Notes under the pieces: generated by a model
Database searches by the model: none
What the model was told of the DNA's origin: nothing
What the model saw: only the letters and a program-made list of their open reading frames with translations
Origin: GCA-003244245 sp052390115
GTDB taxonomy: Bacteria > Actinomycetota > Actinomycetes > Mycobacteriales > Pseudonocardiaceae
DNA: 64,000 bases
Assembly: GCA_052390115.1 (NCBI GenBank)
Contig: JBQTHE010000011.1
Coordinates: forward strand, 112,947 to 176,946
Reading direction: 5' to 3'
In this document: piece after piece, positions 8,405 through 17,140 of the stretch
Layout of the letters: each line of letters starts with the position of its first letter
How positions within the stretch are numbered: position 1 is the stretch's first letter
Program-made: the position numbers and the translations under genes

Positions 8405-10078
8405 CTATAGACCGAGGTCGGCCTCGAACGCGGCGTCGGTGAGGCGCTGTTTGACGGTGTTGAGGAAGCGGGCTGCATCGGCGCCGTCCACGAGGCGGTG
8501 GTCGTAGGACAGCGCCAGGTAGGTGATCGAGCGGACCGCGATGGTGTCGCCGTCCTCGCCGGTCAGCACCACCGGTCGCTTGACCACGGTACCTGTGCCG
8601 AGGATCCCGACCTGCGGTTGCAGGATGATCGGGGTGTCGAACAGCGCTCCCCGCGAGCCGGTGTTGCTGATCGTGAACGTACCGCCGCTCATCTCGTCCG
8701 GGGTGATCTTGTTCGCCCTGGTCCGCTCGGCAAGGTCGGCAATTCGGCGGGCCAGGCCGGCGATGTTGAGATCACCCGCATCGTGAATCACCGGCACCAG
8801 CAGGCCACGCTCGGAGTCCACGGCGATGCCGAGGTGCTCCGCACCGTGGTAGGTGATCTCGCCCTGCTCGGTGTCGATCGAGGCGTTCACCTTCGGGTGT
8901 TGCTTGAGCGCCTCGACGGTGGCCTGGGCGAAGAACGGCAGGAAGGACAGCTTGACGCCTTCCCGGGCCTCGAAATCTCGCTTGGCCCGATCGCGCAGCC
9001 GCGCGAGACGGGTGACGTCGGCCTCCACCACAGTGGTGAGCTGTGCGGAGATCTGTAGCGACTCCACCATCCGCTTGGCGATGACGCTGCGCATCCGGGA
9101 CACCTTCTCGGTGGTCCCGCGCAACTCTGCGGCGCTCGCCGGCGGCTGCGCCGAGTGCCGCGCCGCCACGGCCGGCGGCGCCTGCTGCGGTGCGGGAGGG
9201 GACGGCCGCTCGGGCTCAGGCGAGGGCTCCGGTTCGGGCTCGGGTGCTTCCACGGCGGCGAGAACGTCTTGCTTGCGGATGCGGCCGCCGACCCCGGTGC
9301 CCTGCACGACCGACAGGTCGATGCCGTGTTCGGCCGCGAGCTTGCGCACCAGCGGTGTCACATACGGTGCGCCGGACTCGTCGGCATCGGATGCCGCAGC
9401 GGGCCGCTTCGGACGCTGCGGCTCGGCGGAGGGGGGTTCGGCGGATCTGGGCTCGGCGGACTGGTCGGGCTGATCCGGCTCCGCACGGACACTGGCATCG
9501 CCGACCATGGCCAACTTTGCTCCGACTTGGGCGGTCTCGTCTTGCGCTACGAGGATCTCCAGCAGGGCGCCTGCTACCGGGGACGGAATCTCGGTGTCGA
9601 CCTTGTCGGTGGACACCTCGAGCAGCGGCTCGTCCACCTCGACGGTGTCGCCGACCTGCTTGAGCCACCGGGTCACGGTCCCCTCAGTGACGCTCTCTCC
9701 CAGCGCTGGCATCGTCACCGGTGTTCCGGAGCCGGTAGCGGGGGGCGGGGTCCGCCGGGTGGTCGGCTGCTCCGGTGGCTCTACCCGCTCGGTGTGATTG
9801 GGCTCTACCCGCTCGGTGTGATTGGGCTCGGCGTGATTGGAGGAGTCTCCGATCACGGCGAGCTCCGCGCCGACTTGGACGGTCTCGTCCTCGGGCACGA
9901 CGATCCGCTGCAGCACGCCGGCCGCAGGGGAGGGGATCTCGGTGTCGACCTTGTCGGTGGACACCTCGACCAAGGGTTCGTCCACCTCGACGGTGTCCCC
10001 CTCGTGTTTGAGCCAGCGGGTCACCGTTCCCTCGGTGACACTCTCGCCGAGCGCGGGCATCTCCACCGAGTAGGCCAT
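8405..10078 (-). CDS. sucB: 2-oxo acid dehydrogenase E2 component (dihydrolipoyl acyltransferase), two lipoyl domains
   Basis: The acyltransferase core of a pyruvate/2-oxoglutarate dehydrogenase complex; it moves acyl groups from E1 to CoA. The 557-aa product has two near-identical lipoyl domains (residues about 2-77 and 121-195) with lipoyl lysines K43 and K159 in VSTDKVDTEIPS. An E3/E1-binding domain follows at about 230-270 (YVTPLVRKLAAEHGIDLS). The C-terminal catalytic domain carries the active-site YDHRLVDGADAARF. Pro/Glu-rich linkers join the domains; the first holds an octapeptide duplication. It is equivalent to dlaT (Rv2215). Lipoylation by the adjacent LipB/LipA is expected. It lies 64 bp downstream of the E3 gene, so the two are co-transcribed. 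Confidence 0.95.
   Translation of the reverse strand: MAYSVEMPALGESVTEGTVTRWLKHEGDTVEVDEPLVEVSTDKVDTEIPSPAAGVLQRIVVPEDETVQVGAELAVIGDSSNHAEPNHTERVEPNHTERVEPPEQPTTRRTPPPATGSGTPVTMPALGESVTEGTVTRWLKQVGDTVEVDEPLLEVSTDKVDTEIPSPVAGALLEILVAQDETAQVGAKLAMVGDASVRAEPDQPDQSAEPRSAEPPSAEPQRPKRPAAASDADESGAPYVTPLVRKLAAEHGIDLSVVQGTGVGGRIRKQDVLAAVEAPEPEPEPSPEPERPSPPAPQQAPPAVAARHSAQPPASAAELRGTTEKVSRMRSVIAKRMVESLQISAQLTTVVEADVTRLARLRDRAKRDFEAREGVKLSFLPFFAQATVEALKQHPKVNASIDTEQGEITYHGAEHLGIAVDSERGLLVPVIHDAGDLNIAGLARRIADLAERTRANKITPDEMSGGTFTISNTGSRGALFDTPIILQPQVGILGTGTVVKRPVVLTGEDGDTIAVRSITYLALSYDHRLVDGADAARFLNTVKQRLTDAAFEADLGL
9777..9824. repeat. Two perfect 24-bp tandem repeats in the E2 interdomain linker
   Basis: The 24-bp unit GGCTCTACCCGCTCGGTGTG plus ATTG occurs at 9777-9800 and 9801-9824, followed by a shortened third copy to about 9840. 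In the minus-strand protein it encodes the repeated NHTERVEP octapeptide within the linker after the first lipoyl domain. The repeat preserves the frame and looks like slippage expansion of a flexible linker. Confidence 0.9.
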
Positions 10079-10142
10079 CTGTTGCCTCGACTCCTCGTCG
10101 TCCTTGAGGTCTTCTTGCGTCGTGCTTGGGCGGGTGCGCCGA

Positions 10143-11513
10143 TCAGCCGTGCGCGTGCAGCGGCTTGCCGGCCAGAGCGAGATGCGCCTCGCCGAGGGCC
10201 TCGTTCTGGGTCGGGTGGGCGTGGACCAGAGCAGCGACGTCCTCCGGGTATGCCTCCCAGTTGAAGATCAGCTGCGCCTCGCCGACCAGTTCGCCGATGC
10301 GGGCCCCGACCATGTGCACCCCGAGCACCGGACCATCCTTGGCGCGCACCAGCTTGATCGCGCCCCTGGTCTGCAGGATCTGGCTGCGGCCGTTGCCGGC
10401 CAAGTCGTAGGTAAGCGTCTCGACCTCGCGGTGGCGATCCCTGGCCTGCGCCTCGGTGAGGCCGACCGAGGCCACCTGAGGCTCGCAGTAGGTCACCCGC
10501 GGGATGCCTTCTTCGTCGATCGGGGGCGGGTTATGACCCGCGATGTCCTCTGCGATGAAGACGCCCTGAGCGAACCCTCGGTGTGCGAGCTGCAGCCCCG
10601 GCACGATGTCTCCCAGCGCATACACCCCCGCGAGGTTGGTCCGCAGCCGGTCGTCGGTGAGCACGAAACCGCGTTCCATCCGCACGCCGGCCTCGGCGTA
10701 TCCCGCGTCAGCGGTGTTCGGGCCCCGACCCACAGCAACCAGCAGCAGGTCTGCCTCGAACTGCTCACCGGACTCCAGGCTCACTGTGACCCCGGAGCCG
10801 GACTGGTCGGCTCCGGTGAACCGCACCCCGGTCTTGAACTTGATACCGCGCCGCCGGAAGGCTCGCTCCAACTGCTTGGAGCAGAAGTCGTCCTCGCCAG
10901 GGACCAGCCGGGGCAGCGCCTCGACGATGACCACCTCGACACCGAAAGAGCGCCACACGCTGGCGAACTCGACGCCGATAACCCCGCCGCCGAGCACTAC
11001 GACGCGCTCCGGCACGTAATCCAGGTTCAGCGCCTGATCACTGGTGATGACCCGGCCGCCGATTTCCAGACCCGGCAGGGACTTGGCATAGGAACCGGTC
11101 GCCAGCACGATGCTGCGCCCGGTGTAGCGCCGCCCCTCGACGTCGACGGTGTCCGGGGCGACCAATCTGCCGCTGCCCTCGACATAGGTGATCCCGCGGG
11201 AGGACACCAACCCCTGCAGGCCCTTGAACATCTTGGCGACGACGCCATCCTTGTACTTGTTCACCCCACCCATGTCGATGCCGTCAAGCGCGCTCTTCAC
11301 CCCGAGCTGATGACCGTCGCGAGCGGCGTCGGCCACCTCGGCAGCATGCAGCAGCGCCTTGGTCGGGATGCAGCCACGATGCAAACAGGTGCCACCCAGC
11401 TTGTCCTTCTCCACCAGGACGACCGACAGACCCAGCTGCGCGGCACGCAGTGCGCAGGCGTAACCACCCGAGCCGCCGCCGAGGATCACCAGGTCGGCAG
11501 AGGTATCGGTCAC
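10143..11513 (-). CDS. lpdA: Dihydrolipoyl dehydrogenase (E3)
   Basis: A flavoprotein disulfide reductase that reoxidises dihydrolipoamide with NAD+ for 2-oxo acid dehydrogenases and the glycine cleavage system. The 456-aa product has the FAD motif LVILGGGSGGYACALRAAQL at residues 8-27. The redox-active disulfide is C43/C48 in GGTCLHRGCIPTK, the NAD motif is VVVLGGGVIGVEFAS, and the C-terminal dimer-interface AHPTQNEALGEA carries the catalytic His-Glu pair. The GTG start at 11513 (VTDTSADLVI) has GAGGAG 8 nt upstream; a longer frame upstream lacks similarity. It is the first gene of the minus-strand lipoate cluster. Confidence 0.97.
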   Translation of the reverse strand: MTDTSADLVILGGGSGGYACALRAAQLGLSVVLVEKDKLGGTCLHRGCIPTKALLHAAEVADAARDGHQLGVKSALDGIDMGGVNKYKDGVVAKMFKGLQGLVSSRGITYVEGSGRLVAPDTVDVEGRRYTGRSIVLATGSYAKSLPGLEIGGRVITSDQALNLDYVPERVVVLGGGVIGVEFASVWRSFGVEVVIVEALPRLVPGEDDFCSKQLERAFRRRGIKFKTGVRFTGADQSGSGVTVSLESGEQFEADLLLVAVGRGPNTADAGYAEAGVRMERGFVLTDDRLRTNLAGVYALGDIVPGLQLAHRGFAQGVFIAEDIAGHNPPPIDEEGIPRVTYCEPQVASVGLTEAQARDRHREVETLTYDLAGNGRSQILQTRGAIKLVRAKDGPVLGVHMVGARIGELVGEAQLIFNWEAYPEDVAALVHAHPTQNEALGEAHLALAGKPLHAHG

Positions 11514-11692
11514 TGAGAAGCTCCTCAAGCAGACGTCGGTAGCGTGGCGGCGAGCGCTCACAGCCATCTTGTCACCACGCCCGGAGCCTCGGCGATGTGG
11601 GCGAGTCGGCTGCCAGTGGGAGCAAACGGACTTGCTGGGCCGTTGTGCTGGCGGGATCGCCGGGAGGACCGGCGGTGCGAGGAGGTGCCGAC

Positions 11693-12031
11693 GTGGGCGT
11701 GTTCGATCGACTCCTGGGTCGGGAACGGTCAGGGACCAGGCGCGCGGCGTCCAGTGCGGACGTCGACCACCTTGAGCAGTGGGCAGCGTCACACCGCGGA
11801 GTGGAGGCCTACGTCGAGCCGCGCACGACGGTCACTGACACCACCGTCGTGCTCGTCGCGCACGACGGCGAGTGGACGCGGCGCAGGGTCGACGGCGACG
11901 AGGGCGCCCGGCGGCTGGGTAAGCGGCTGAAGATCCCGATTTACGATGCCGCCCAGATCGGCTACCCGCAAAGGATGCGGGACTACACCGCCCGCCAGCG
12001 CATCCTGCGCGAGCGCGAGCAGGGACAGTAG
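11693..12031 (+). CDS. Conserved actinobacterial protein of unknown function
   Basis: A 112-aa soluble protein starting VGVFDRLLGRERSG. The middle contains YVEPRTTVTDTTVVLVAHDG and the C terminus IPIYDAAQIGYPQRMRDYTA. These segments are familiar from small proteins encoded next to pepA or lpdA in many actinobacteria, sometimes labelled oxidoreductase without evidence. The GTG start at 11693 was chosen for its GGAGG about 7 nt upstream. It is divergent from lpdA (179-bp gap) and convergent with pepA (8-bp gap). No catalytic motif is visible, so I give no function. Confidence 0.75.
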   Translation: MGVFDRLLGRERSGTRRAASSADVDHLEQWAASHRGVEAYVEPRTTVTDTTVVLVAHDGEWTRRRVDGDEGARRLGKRLKIPIYDAAQIGYPQRMRDYTARQRILREREQGQ

Positions 12032-12039
12032 CCGCAGCT

Positions 12040-13530
12040 TCAGCCGCGTTCGGCGATGTCGGCGAGGACGGCGGCCAGCGTTCGCACCGGCACTCCGGTA
12101 CCGCCCTTACCGGTATAGCCCCACGGCGAGCCGCTGTTGTAGGCCGGCCCGGCGACGTCCAGGTGTGCCCAGGGTGTGCCGTCGGCGATGAACTCGGACA
12201 GGAACACCCCGGCGATGAGCATGCCGCCCCAGCGGTGGCTGGCCACATTGGCGATGTCGGCGAGCTTGGAGTCCAGCTCGGATCGCAGGTGGTCGGGCAG
12301 CGGCATGGCCCACCCGTTCTCCCCGACCTGTTGCGAGATCGCGGTGACCCGGTCCCGGAACTCCGGAGTGCCCATGATTCCCGGCGTGCGGTTGCCCAGC
12401 GCGATTATCTGCGCGCCGGTGAGCGTGGCGGTGTCGATGAGGTAGTCCGGGGAGTCCTGCGCCGCGCGAACCAGTGCGTCGGCGAGGACCAGGCGACCCT
12501 CGGCGTCGGTGTTGAGGACCTCCACGGTCTTGCCGCCATACATCGTCAGGACGTCCCCGGGCCGGTAGGCGGTGCCCGAGGGCATGTTCTCGGCCATCGG
12601 AACGGTGGCGATCACCTCCACCGGGAGCTTCAGCTGGGCAGCGAGCACCGTGGTGACGACGACGGCGGCCGCGCCGGCCATGTCCATGGTCATCTCATCC
12701 ATCTTCGCCGCCGGCTTGATCGAGATCCCGCCGGTGTCGAAGGTGATCCCCTTGCCGACCAGGGCCACCTTCGGTACGCCCGAAGCCACGGTAGGGATGT
12801 AGTGCAGCCGGACCAGCCGCGGCAAGCGGGACGAGCCGCCGCCGACGCCCAGGATGCCGCCGTAGCCCTCGCGCCGCAGCTCCTTCTCGCCCAACACCTC
12901 GGTGCGCAGCCCGGCCTGCTCGGCCAGCGCCACCGCACGCTCGGCGAACGAGGCTGGGTAGAGGTCGTTGGGCGGCGTGTTCACCAGGTCACGGGCGGCC
13001 GCGACCGCCTCGGCGATAGCGGTGGCCCGGGTCAGCTCCTGCCGTGCCCCGGCCGCGCGGGCCGAGGGCACCGCCAGGTCCATCCGGCCTAGCGGCTCGT
13101 CCCCGTTCTGGGACCGGTACACGGTGAAGGTATAGGCGCCCAGCGCGGCACCCTCCGCGGCGGCGGCCAGGTCGATCCGGGACAACGTGGTGACCGCACG
13201 GGAGGTGCCGGACAGTGCCCGGGCAGCCGCGCCAGCGGCTCGACGCACCTGCTCGCCGGTGGGTTGGCCGTCGACCGCGCCGAGACCCGTGGCGATCAGC
13301 AGCGGTGCGCCGATGGCTCCACGAGTGGGTACCTTAATCACCTCGTCGGCCTTGCCTCGGGCGCCGAGCACGGCCAGCAGGTCGGCGAGCCCGCCATCGA
13401 AGGCCGCGTCAACCTCCTCGCCACCCTGGGCGAGCAGGGGACCCCCTTCGCCGGACACCGTGCCCACCACGACGGCATCAACCGTCGCGGTGGTCACCGA
13501 GGAGTCGGTGAGGCGTAGCGTCGGGGTCAC
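12040..13530 (-). CDS. pepA: Leucyl aminopeptidase (M17)
   Basis: A cytosolic dizinc aminopeptidase that releases N-terminal residues from peptides. The 496-aa product has a variable N-terminal domain and the M17 catalytic domain. Metal and active-site motifs are VGKGITFDTGGISIKP (Lys/Asp ligands), MAGAAAVV and the signature NTDAEGRLVLADAL with two metal ligands; the bicarbonate-site Arg lies in that signature. The GTG start has GAGGAG 5 nt upstream. It is divergent from gcvT by 65 bp, as for Rv2213 and its neighbours in M. tuberculosis. Confidence 0.97.
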   Translation of the reverse strand: MTPTLRLTDSSVTTATVDAVVVGTVSGEGGPLLAQGGEEVDAAFDGGLADLLAVLGARGKADEVIKVPTRGAIGAPLLIATGLGAVDGQPTGEQVRRAAGAAARALSGTSRAVTTLSRIDLAAAAEGAALGAYTFTVYRSQNGDEPLGRMDLAVPSARAAGARQELTRATAIAEAVAAARDLVNTPPNDLYPASFAERAVALAEQAGLRTEVLGEKELRREGYGGILGVGGGSSRLPRLVRLHYIPTVASGVPKVALVGKGITFDTGGISIKPAAKMDEMTMDMAGAAAVVVTTVLAAQLKLPVEVIATVPMAENMPSGTAYRPGDVLTMYGGKTVEVLNTDAEGRLVLADALVRAAQDSPDYLIDTATLTGAQIIALGNRTPGIMGTPEFRDRVTAISQQVGENGWAMPLPDHLRSELDSKLADIANVASHRWGGMLIAGVFLSEFIADGTPWAHLDVAGPAYNSGSPWGYTGKGGTGVPVRTLAAVLADIAERG

Positions 13531-13595
13531 GGTGATCTCCTCGCTGATCTGGCCGGATAGTGTCGGAGGCTACTACGAGGTAGCGTTCCAGAACC

Positions 13596-14690
13596 GTGAG
13601 TACACCCCTGCGCCGCGGGCCCCTGCACGCCCTCCACGTCGAGACCGGCGCCACCCTCGGGCCGTTCGGCGGCTGGGAGATGCCCATTCGCTACACCGGC
13701 GTGGTCGCTGAGCACACTGCGGTGCGGCAGGCGGTCGGCATATTCGACGTCACCCATCTGGGTAAAGTCAGCGTCAAGGGTCCGGCGGCCGCCGAGTTCG
13801 TCAACTCCTGCCTCACCGCCAACCTCGCCAAGATCGGCCCGGGACAGGCTCAGTACACGCTGTGCTGTGCCGATGACGGCGGTGTGGTGGACGACTTGAT
13901 CACCTACCTGGTCAGCGCGGACGAGGTATTCTGCGTGCCGAATGCGGCGAACACCGGGGAAGTCGGTCGGCGGTTGTCCGCCGCTGTACCTGCGCGGGTG
14001 CAGGTTACTGACCTGCACGATCAGTACGCCGTGCTCGCCGTGCAGGGCCCCCGCTGCGCCGAGGTTCTCACCATGCTCGGGTTACCCAGCGACATGGACT
14101 ACATGGCCTTCACCGACGCCGATCACGACGGCGTGCCGGTGCGGGTGGGGCGCACCGGCTACACCGGCGAGCGTGGCTACGAGCTGCTGCCTCCGTGGGA
14201 GCACGCGCCCGCACTATGGGAGGCGCTGCTGCGGGCCATCGGCCCGCTCGGTGGCCGGGTGTGCGGGCTTGGTGCCCGGGACACCCTGCGCACCGAAATG
14301 GGCTACCCGCTGCACGGCCAGGACCTCGGGCCCGGCGTCACTCCCGTCCAGGGCGGCGCCTCCTGGGCGGTCGGGTGGGACAAGCCGGCCTTCTGGGGAC
14401 GCGACACCCTGCTCGCTGAGCGCGAGCGCGGCCCATCCAGGCGGTTACGCGGGCTGCGGGCCATCGAGCGCGGGGTCCCACGGCCGCACATGGCGGTGCG
14501 GTCCCCGGCGGGTGCGCCACTCGGAGAGATCACTTCGGGCACCTTCTCCCCGACGTTGCGCACCGGCATCGCGCTGGCGCTGCTCGATCCCACCGTGCGA
14601 CCGGGGGACGCCGTCGAGGTGGACGTCCGTGGCCGGGCGCTGCCCTGCGAGATCGTCAAGACTCCTTTCGTGCCCTCTCACGTCCGCTGA
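13596..14690 (+). CDS. gcvT: Glycine cleavage system T protein (aminomethyltransferase)
   Basis: Transfers the methylene unit from aminomethyl-lipoyl GcvH to tetrahydrofolate, releasing ammonia. The 364-aa product shows LHVETGATLGPFGGWEMPI near the N terminus, the folate-site RTGYTGERGYEL and GLGARDTLRTEMGYPLHGQD in the central part, and the C-terminal barrel domain. The GTG start at 13596 has TAGCGT (13579-13584) 11 nt upstream and no strong Shine-Dalgarno. Its partners gcvH and gcvP are about 42-46 kb away in this window. Its 3' end overlaps the convergent galK by 13 bp. Confidence 0.96.
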   Translation: MSTPLRRGPLHALHVETGATLGPFGGWEMPIRYTGVVAEHTAVRQAVGIFDVTHLGKVSVKGPAAAEFVNSCLTANLAKIGPGQAQYTLCCADDGGVVDDLITYLVSADEVFCVPNAANTGEVGRRLSAAVPARVQVTDLHDQYAVLAVQGPRCAEVLTMLGLPSDMDYMAFTDADHDGVPVRVGRTGYTGERGYELLPPWEHAPALWEALLRAIGPLGGRVCGLGARDTLRTEMGYPLHGQDLGPGVTPVQGGASWAVGWDKPAFWGRDTLLAERERGPSRRLRGLRAIERGVPRPHMAVRSPAGAPLGEITSGTFSPTLRTGIALALLDPTVRPGDAVEVDVRGRALPCEIVKTPFVPSHVR

Positions 14691-15844
14691 CGACCCGGGT
14701 GCAACCACAACGTCACTGTCGTCGCGGCGCCGGGGGAGGGAAGCACCTGGTGGACGGTGGGTTGCGGGTGGGCGTGCTGGGCGGCGGCGGTCCGCACGGC
14801 GTGGATTACCGCGGTGGTGGCGGTGTGCTCGATCAGGGCCAGGGCTGAGCCGCCGAAGCCGCCGCCGGTCATCCGGGCCCCCAACGCGCCAGCAGCGCGG
14901 GCGGCGTCCACTGCGCAGTCCAGCTCCGGGCTGGATACCTCCAGACCATCGCGCAGCGAATCGTGCGAGGCGTTCAGCAGCGGTCCGATGTCCCGGACCC
15001 GACCTGAGTCGAGCAACGCCACGACGTTGCGCACCCGAATGATCTCGGTCACCACGTGCCGGGCACGCCTGCGCAGCAGGGGATCGGTCAGGCCGTCCAC
15101 CCCCGCCAGGGAGGCCTCCCGCAAGCTGGGCACACCCAGCTCGGCCGCGGCCTGCTCGGCGTTGCGGCGACGTGCGGCGTACGGACCATCGACGATCCGG
15201 TGCGGTGCCCTGGTGTCGATCACAAGCAGGGCCAGCCCGGCCGCGACCAGATTCAGCGGCACCTGCCGCATCGTGCCGTCCCGGCAATCCAGCAGCACGG
15301 CGTGCCCCGCGATGCAGCACAGCGAGGCGATCTGATCCATCCCGCCAGTCGGCGCGCCGACGACCTCGTTTTCGGCACGCCGGCACGCCGCTGCAAGCAC
15401 CGCCTGCCCCGCGCTGGTATGGGCTAGTCCAAGCCCACCCAGCGCATCCACCGCCAACCCAACGGCGCATTCCAGTGCGGCGGAGGAAGCCAGCCCGGCC
15501 CCGGGCGGCACTGATTCACCGACGAGCAGGTCAAGCCCGCCGGCCGGATGACCCAGCGCCCACATCACACCGGCGGGATACGCCGCCCAGCCCGGAGGGT
15601 GGCCGGGACCTACCTCCTCAAGGGATCCGTCCCAGGGTTGCGCGCCGCGGAGCAGCGACCGCAGCCGCAGCCGACCGTCGTCCCGAGTCGCGGCCGCCAC
15701 CACCGTCCGCTGCGGCAGCGCCAGTGGCAAGCACAGCCCACCGGCGTAGTCGACGTGCTCGCCAATCAGATTCACCCGTCCCGGTGCCCCCCACACCCCC
15801 TCAGCATCCCTACCGAACTCGCCCCTGAAAGCAGCCCGCAACAC
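14678..15844 (-). CDS. galK: Galactokinase
   Basis: Phosphorylates galactose to galactose-1-phosphate (Leloir pathway), the step before GalT. Reading from GTG 15844 gives 388 aa with all three GHMP-kinase motifs: GAPGRVNLIGEHVDYAGG, VPPGAGLASSAALECAV (ATP loop) and GARMTGGGFGGSALAL. The start is uncertain. The frame also extends to an ATG at 15883 and a GTG at 15919 directly after the galT stop, but those 13-25 extra residues are encoded by a 20-bp perfect inverted repeat and do not resemble GalK. No good Shine-Dalgarno is visible at any of the three. It is cotranscribed behind galT. Confidence 0.92.
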   Translation of the reverse strand: MLRAAFRGEFGRDAEGVWGAPGRVNLIGEHVDYAGGLCLPLALPQRTVVAAATRDDGRLRLRSLLRGAQPWDGSLEEVGPGHPPGWAAYPAGVMWALGHPAGGLDLLVGESVPPGAGLASSAALECAVGLAVDALGGLGLAHTSAGQAVLAAACRRAENEVVGAPTGGMDQIASLCCIAGHAVLLDCRDGTMRQVPLNLVAAGLALLVIDTRAPHRIVDGPYAARRRNAEQAAAELGVPSLREASLAGVDGLTDPLLRRRARHVVTEIIRVRNVVALLDSGRVRDIGPLLNASHDSLRDGLEVSSPELDCAVDAARAAGALGARMTGGGFGGSALALIEHTATTAVIHAVRTAAAQHAHPQPTVHQVLPSPGAATTVTLWLHPGRQRT

Positions 15845-15845
15845 C

Positions 15846-15907
15846 GCGTTCTGGATGCAGACTGCGGTAATTCGGGCCCTCATCAGAGCAGTCTGCATCC
15901 AGAACGC
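15846..15907. repeat. 20-bp perfect inverted repeat between galT and galK
   Basis: GCGTTCTGGATGCAGACTGC at 15846-15865 is repeated in perfect inverse orientation at 15888-15907, separated by a 22-nt loop. It fills the galT-galK junction and ends 2 nt before the preferred galK start, so in mRNA it would form a very stable hairpin over the initiation region. It could be a terminator/attenuator, a processing site, or a small palindromic element inserted in the operon. Confidence 0.9.
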
Positions 15908-15919
15908 AGGGCACAGCAC

Positions 15920-17065
15920 TCAGGGCAGCTGACGCAGGCGGTGCGCGATCTGTTCGGGAGTGGTGTCGTTGAGCCAGGTGCCTACTCCGGACTCGGAGGC
16001 GGCTAGGTATTTGAGCTTTCCGGCGGCGCGGCGCACGGAGAACAGCTGCAGGTGCAGCCGGGTGAGGTCGCGCCCCGGGCCAACCGGGGCCTGGTGCCAA
16101 CCTGCGACATACGGCACTGGTCCTGGGTCGCCCTGGTCGGCGAAGAAGTTGTCCACCCGCCGCAACAACGCGGGATACAGCGTGGCGAGCTCGGCGCGCT
16201 CGGTGCTGTCCAAGGCGGCGAAGTCGGGCACCGCCCGGTGTGGCACCAGGTGCACCTCCACCGGCCACCGCGCGGCGGCGGGCACATAGGCGGTCCACAC
16301 TGCGCCCCGATGCACGATCCGCGTCCCGGCGCGCAGTTCGGCGGCGAGCACATCCGACAGCAGATCAGAGCCCGAACTGTCGCGATGCGCCGCCGCCCGG
16401 GCCAACAGCCGCTCAGTGCGCGGCGGCACGAACGGGTAGGCGTAGATCTGACCGTGCGGGTGGTGCAGGGTCACCCCGGTTTCCGCGCCCCGGTTCTCGA
16501 AGCAGAACACCTGCCGGACGCCGTCCACTCCCGACAGCGCCCTGGTGCGGTCGGCCCACGCCTCGATCACCGTCTCAACGCGGCTCGGGCCGAGCTCGGC
16601 GAATGAGGAGCCGTGCTCGCTGGTGAAGCAGACCACCTCGCACCGGCCAGTCGCCGGCTGTTGCGGCCACAGCTGATCGCCGTCCACCGCCGCCGGTACC
16701 GGCCGGGCAGTGATGTTGGACTGGGTCCTCAGGGCGGGGAGCCGATTGTCGAACACCACCACGTCGTAGTCCTGGGCCGGGACCTCGGTCAACCTGCCGT
16801 CACGGCTGGGACACAGCGGGCATTCTGCAGCCGCGGGCAGGTGACTGCGGTCCATCCGGTGCGGGGCAAGAATGACCCACTCCCCGGTGAGCACATCCAG
16901 ACGCATCGTGGGTTGGGCCTGGCACGGGAACAGGTCGCGGTGATCGGCCAGGGCGCGGGTGGCCGCGCCTGAGGCGTAGGGCTCGCGGTCGTCGTAGTAG
17001 GTCAGTGCGCGGCCGTCGGCCAACCAGGTGCGGGTGATCCGCACGAGCCATCGCTGCTTGGACAC
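15920..17065 (-). CDS. galT: Galactose-1-phosphate uridylyltransferase
   Basis: Exchanges galactose-1-phosphate with UDP-glucose in the Leloir pathway. The 381-aa product (GTG start 17065, VSKQRWLVRI) contains the zinc-site segment CPLCPSRDG, FENRGAETGVTLHHPHGQIY with the catalytic His-Pro-His, and VEVHLVPHRAVPDF near the C-terminal half. A longer upstream frame lacks similarity and overlaps the ilvE promoter region. It is divergent from ilvE (75 bp between start codons) with a palindrome in between, and is followed by galK. Confidence 0.93.
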   Translation of the reverse strand: MSKQRWLVRITRTWLADGRALTYYDDREPYASGAATRALADHRDLFPCQAQPTMRLDVLTGEWVILAPHRMDRSHLPAAAECPLCPSRDGRLTEVPAQDYDVVVFDNRLPALRTQSNITARPVPAAVDGDQLWPQQPATGRCEVVCFTSEHGSSFAELGPSRVETVIEAWADRTRALSGVDGVRQVFCFENRGAETGVTLHHPHGQIYAYPFVPPRTERLLARAAAHRDSSGSDLLSDVLAAELRAGTRIVHRGAVWTAYVPAAARWPVEVHLVPHRAVPDFAALDSTERAELATLYPALLRRVDNFFADQGDPGPVPYVAGWHQAPVGPGRDLTRLHLQLFSVRRAAGKLKYLAASESGVGTWLNDTTPEQIAHRLRQLP

Positions 17066-17086
17066 GCGGTCAGCATGGCGCACGGG

Positions 17087-17107
17087 TAAAGTAGTGGGAC
17101 GTCCTAC
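17087..17107. promoter_or_regulatory. Divergent galT/ilvE promoter region with near-perfect palindrome
   Basis: TAAAGT at 17087-17092 resembles a -10 box for ilvE, and its complement reads as a TACTTT-like box for galT. Immediately downstream, GTGGGACGTCCTAC at 17094-17107 is palindromic except at two positions (core GGACGTCC) and would lie over the ilvE transcription start. The sequence is direct; an operator role is inference. Confidence 0.45.
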
Positions 17108-17140
17108 CATTTTTGCGTGCGACGGGATACCGTGCTGGAT

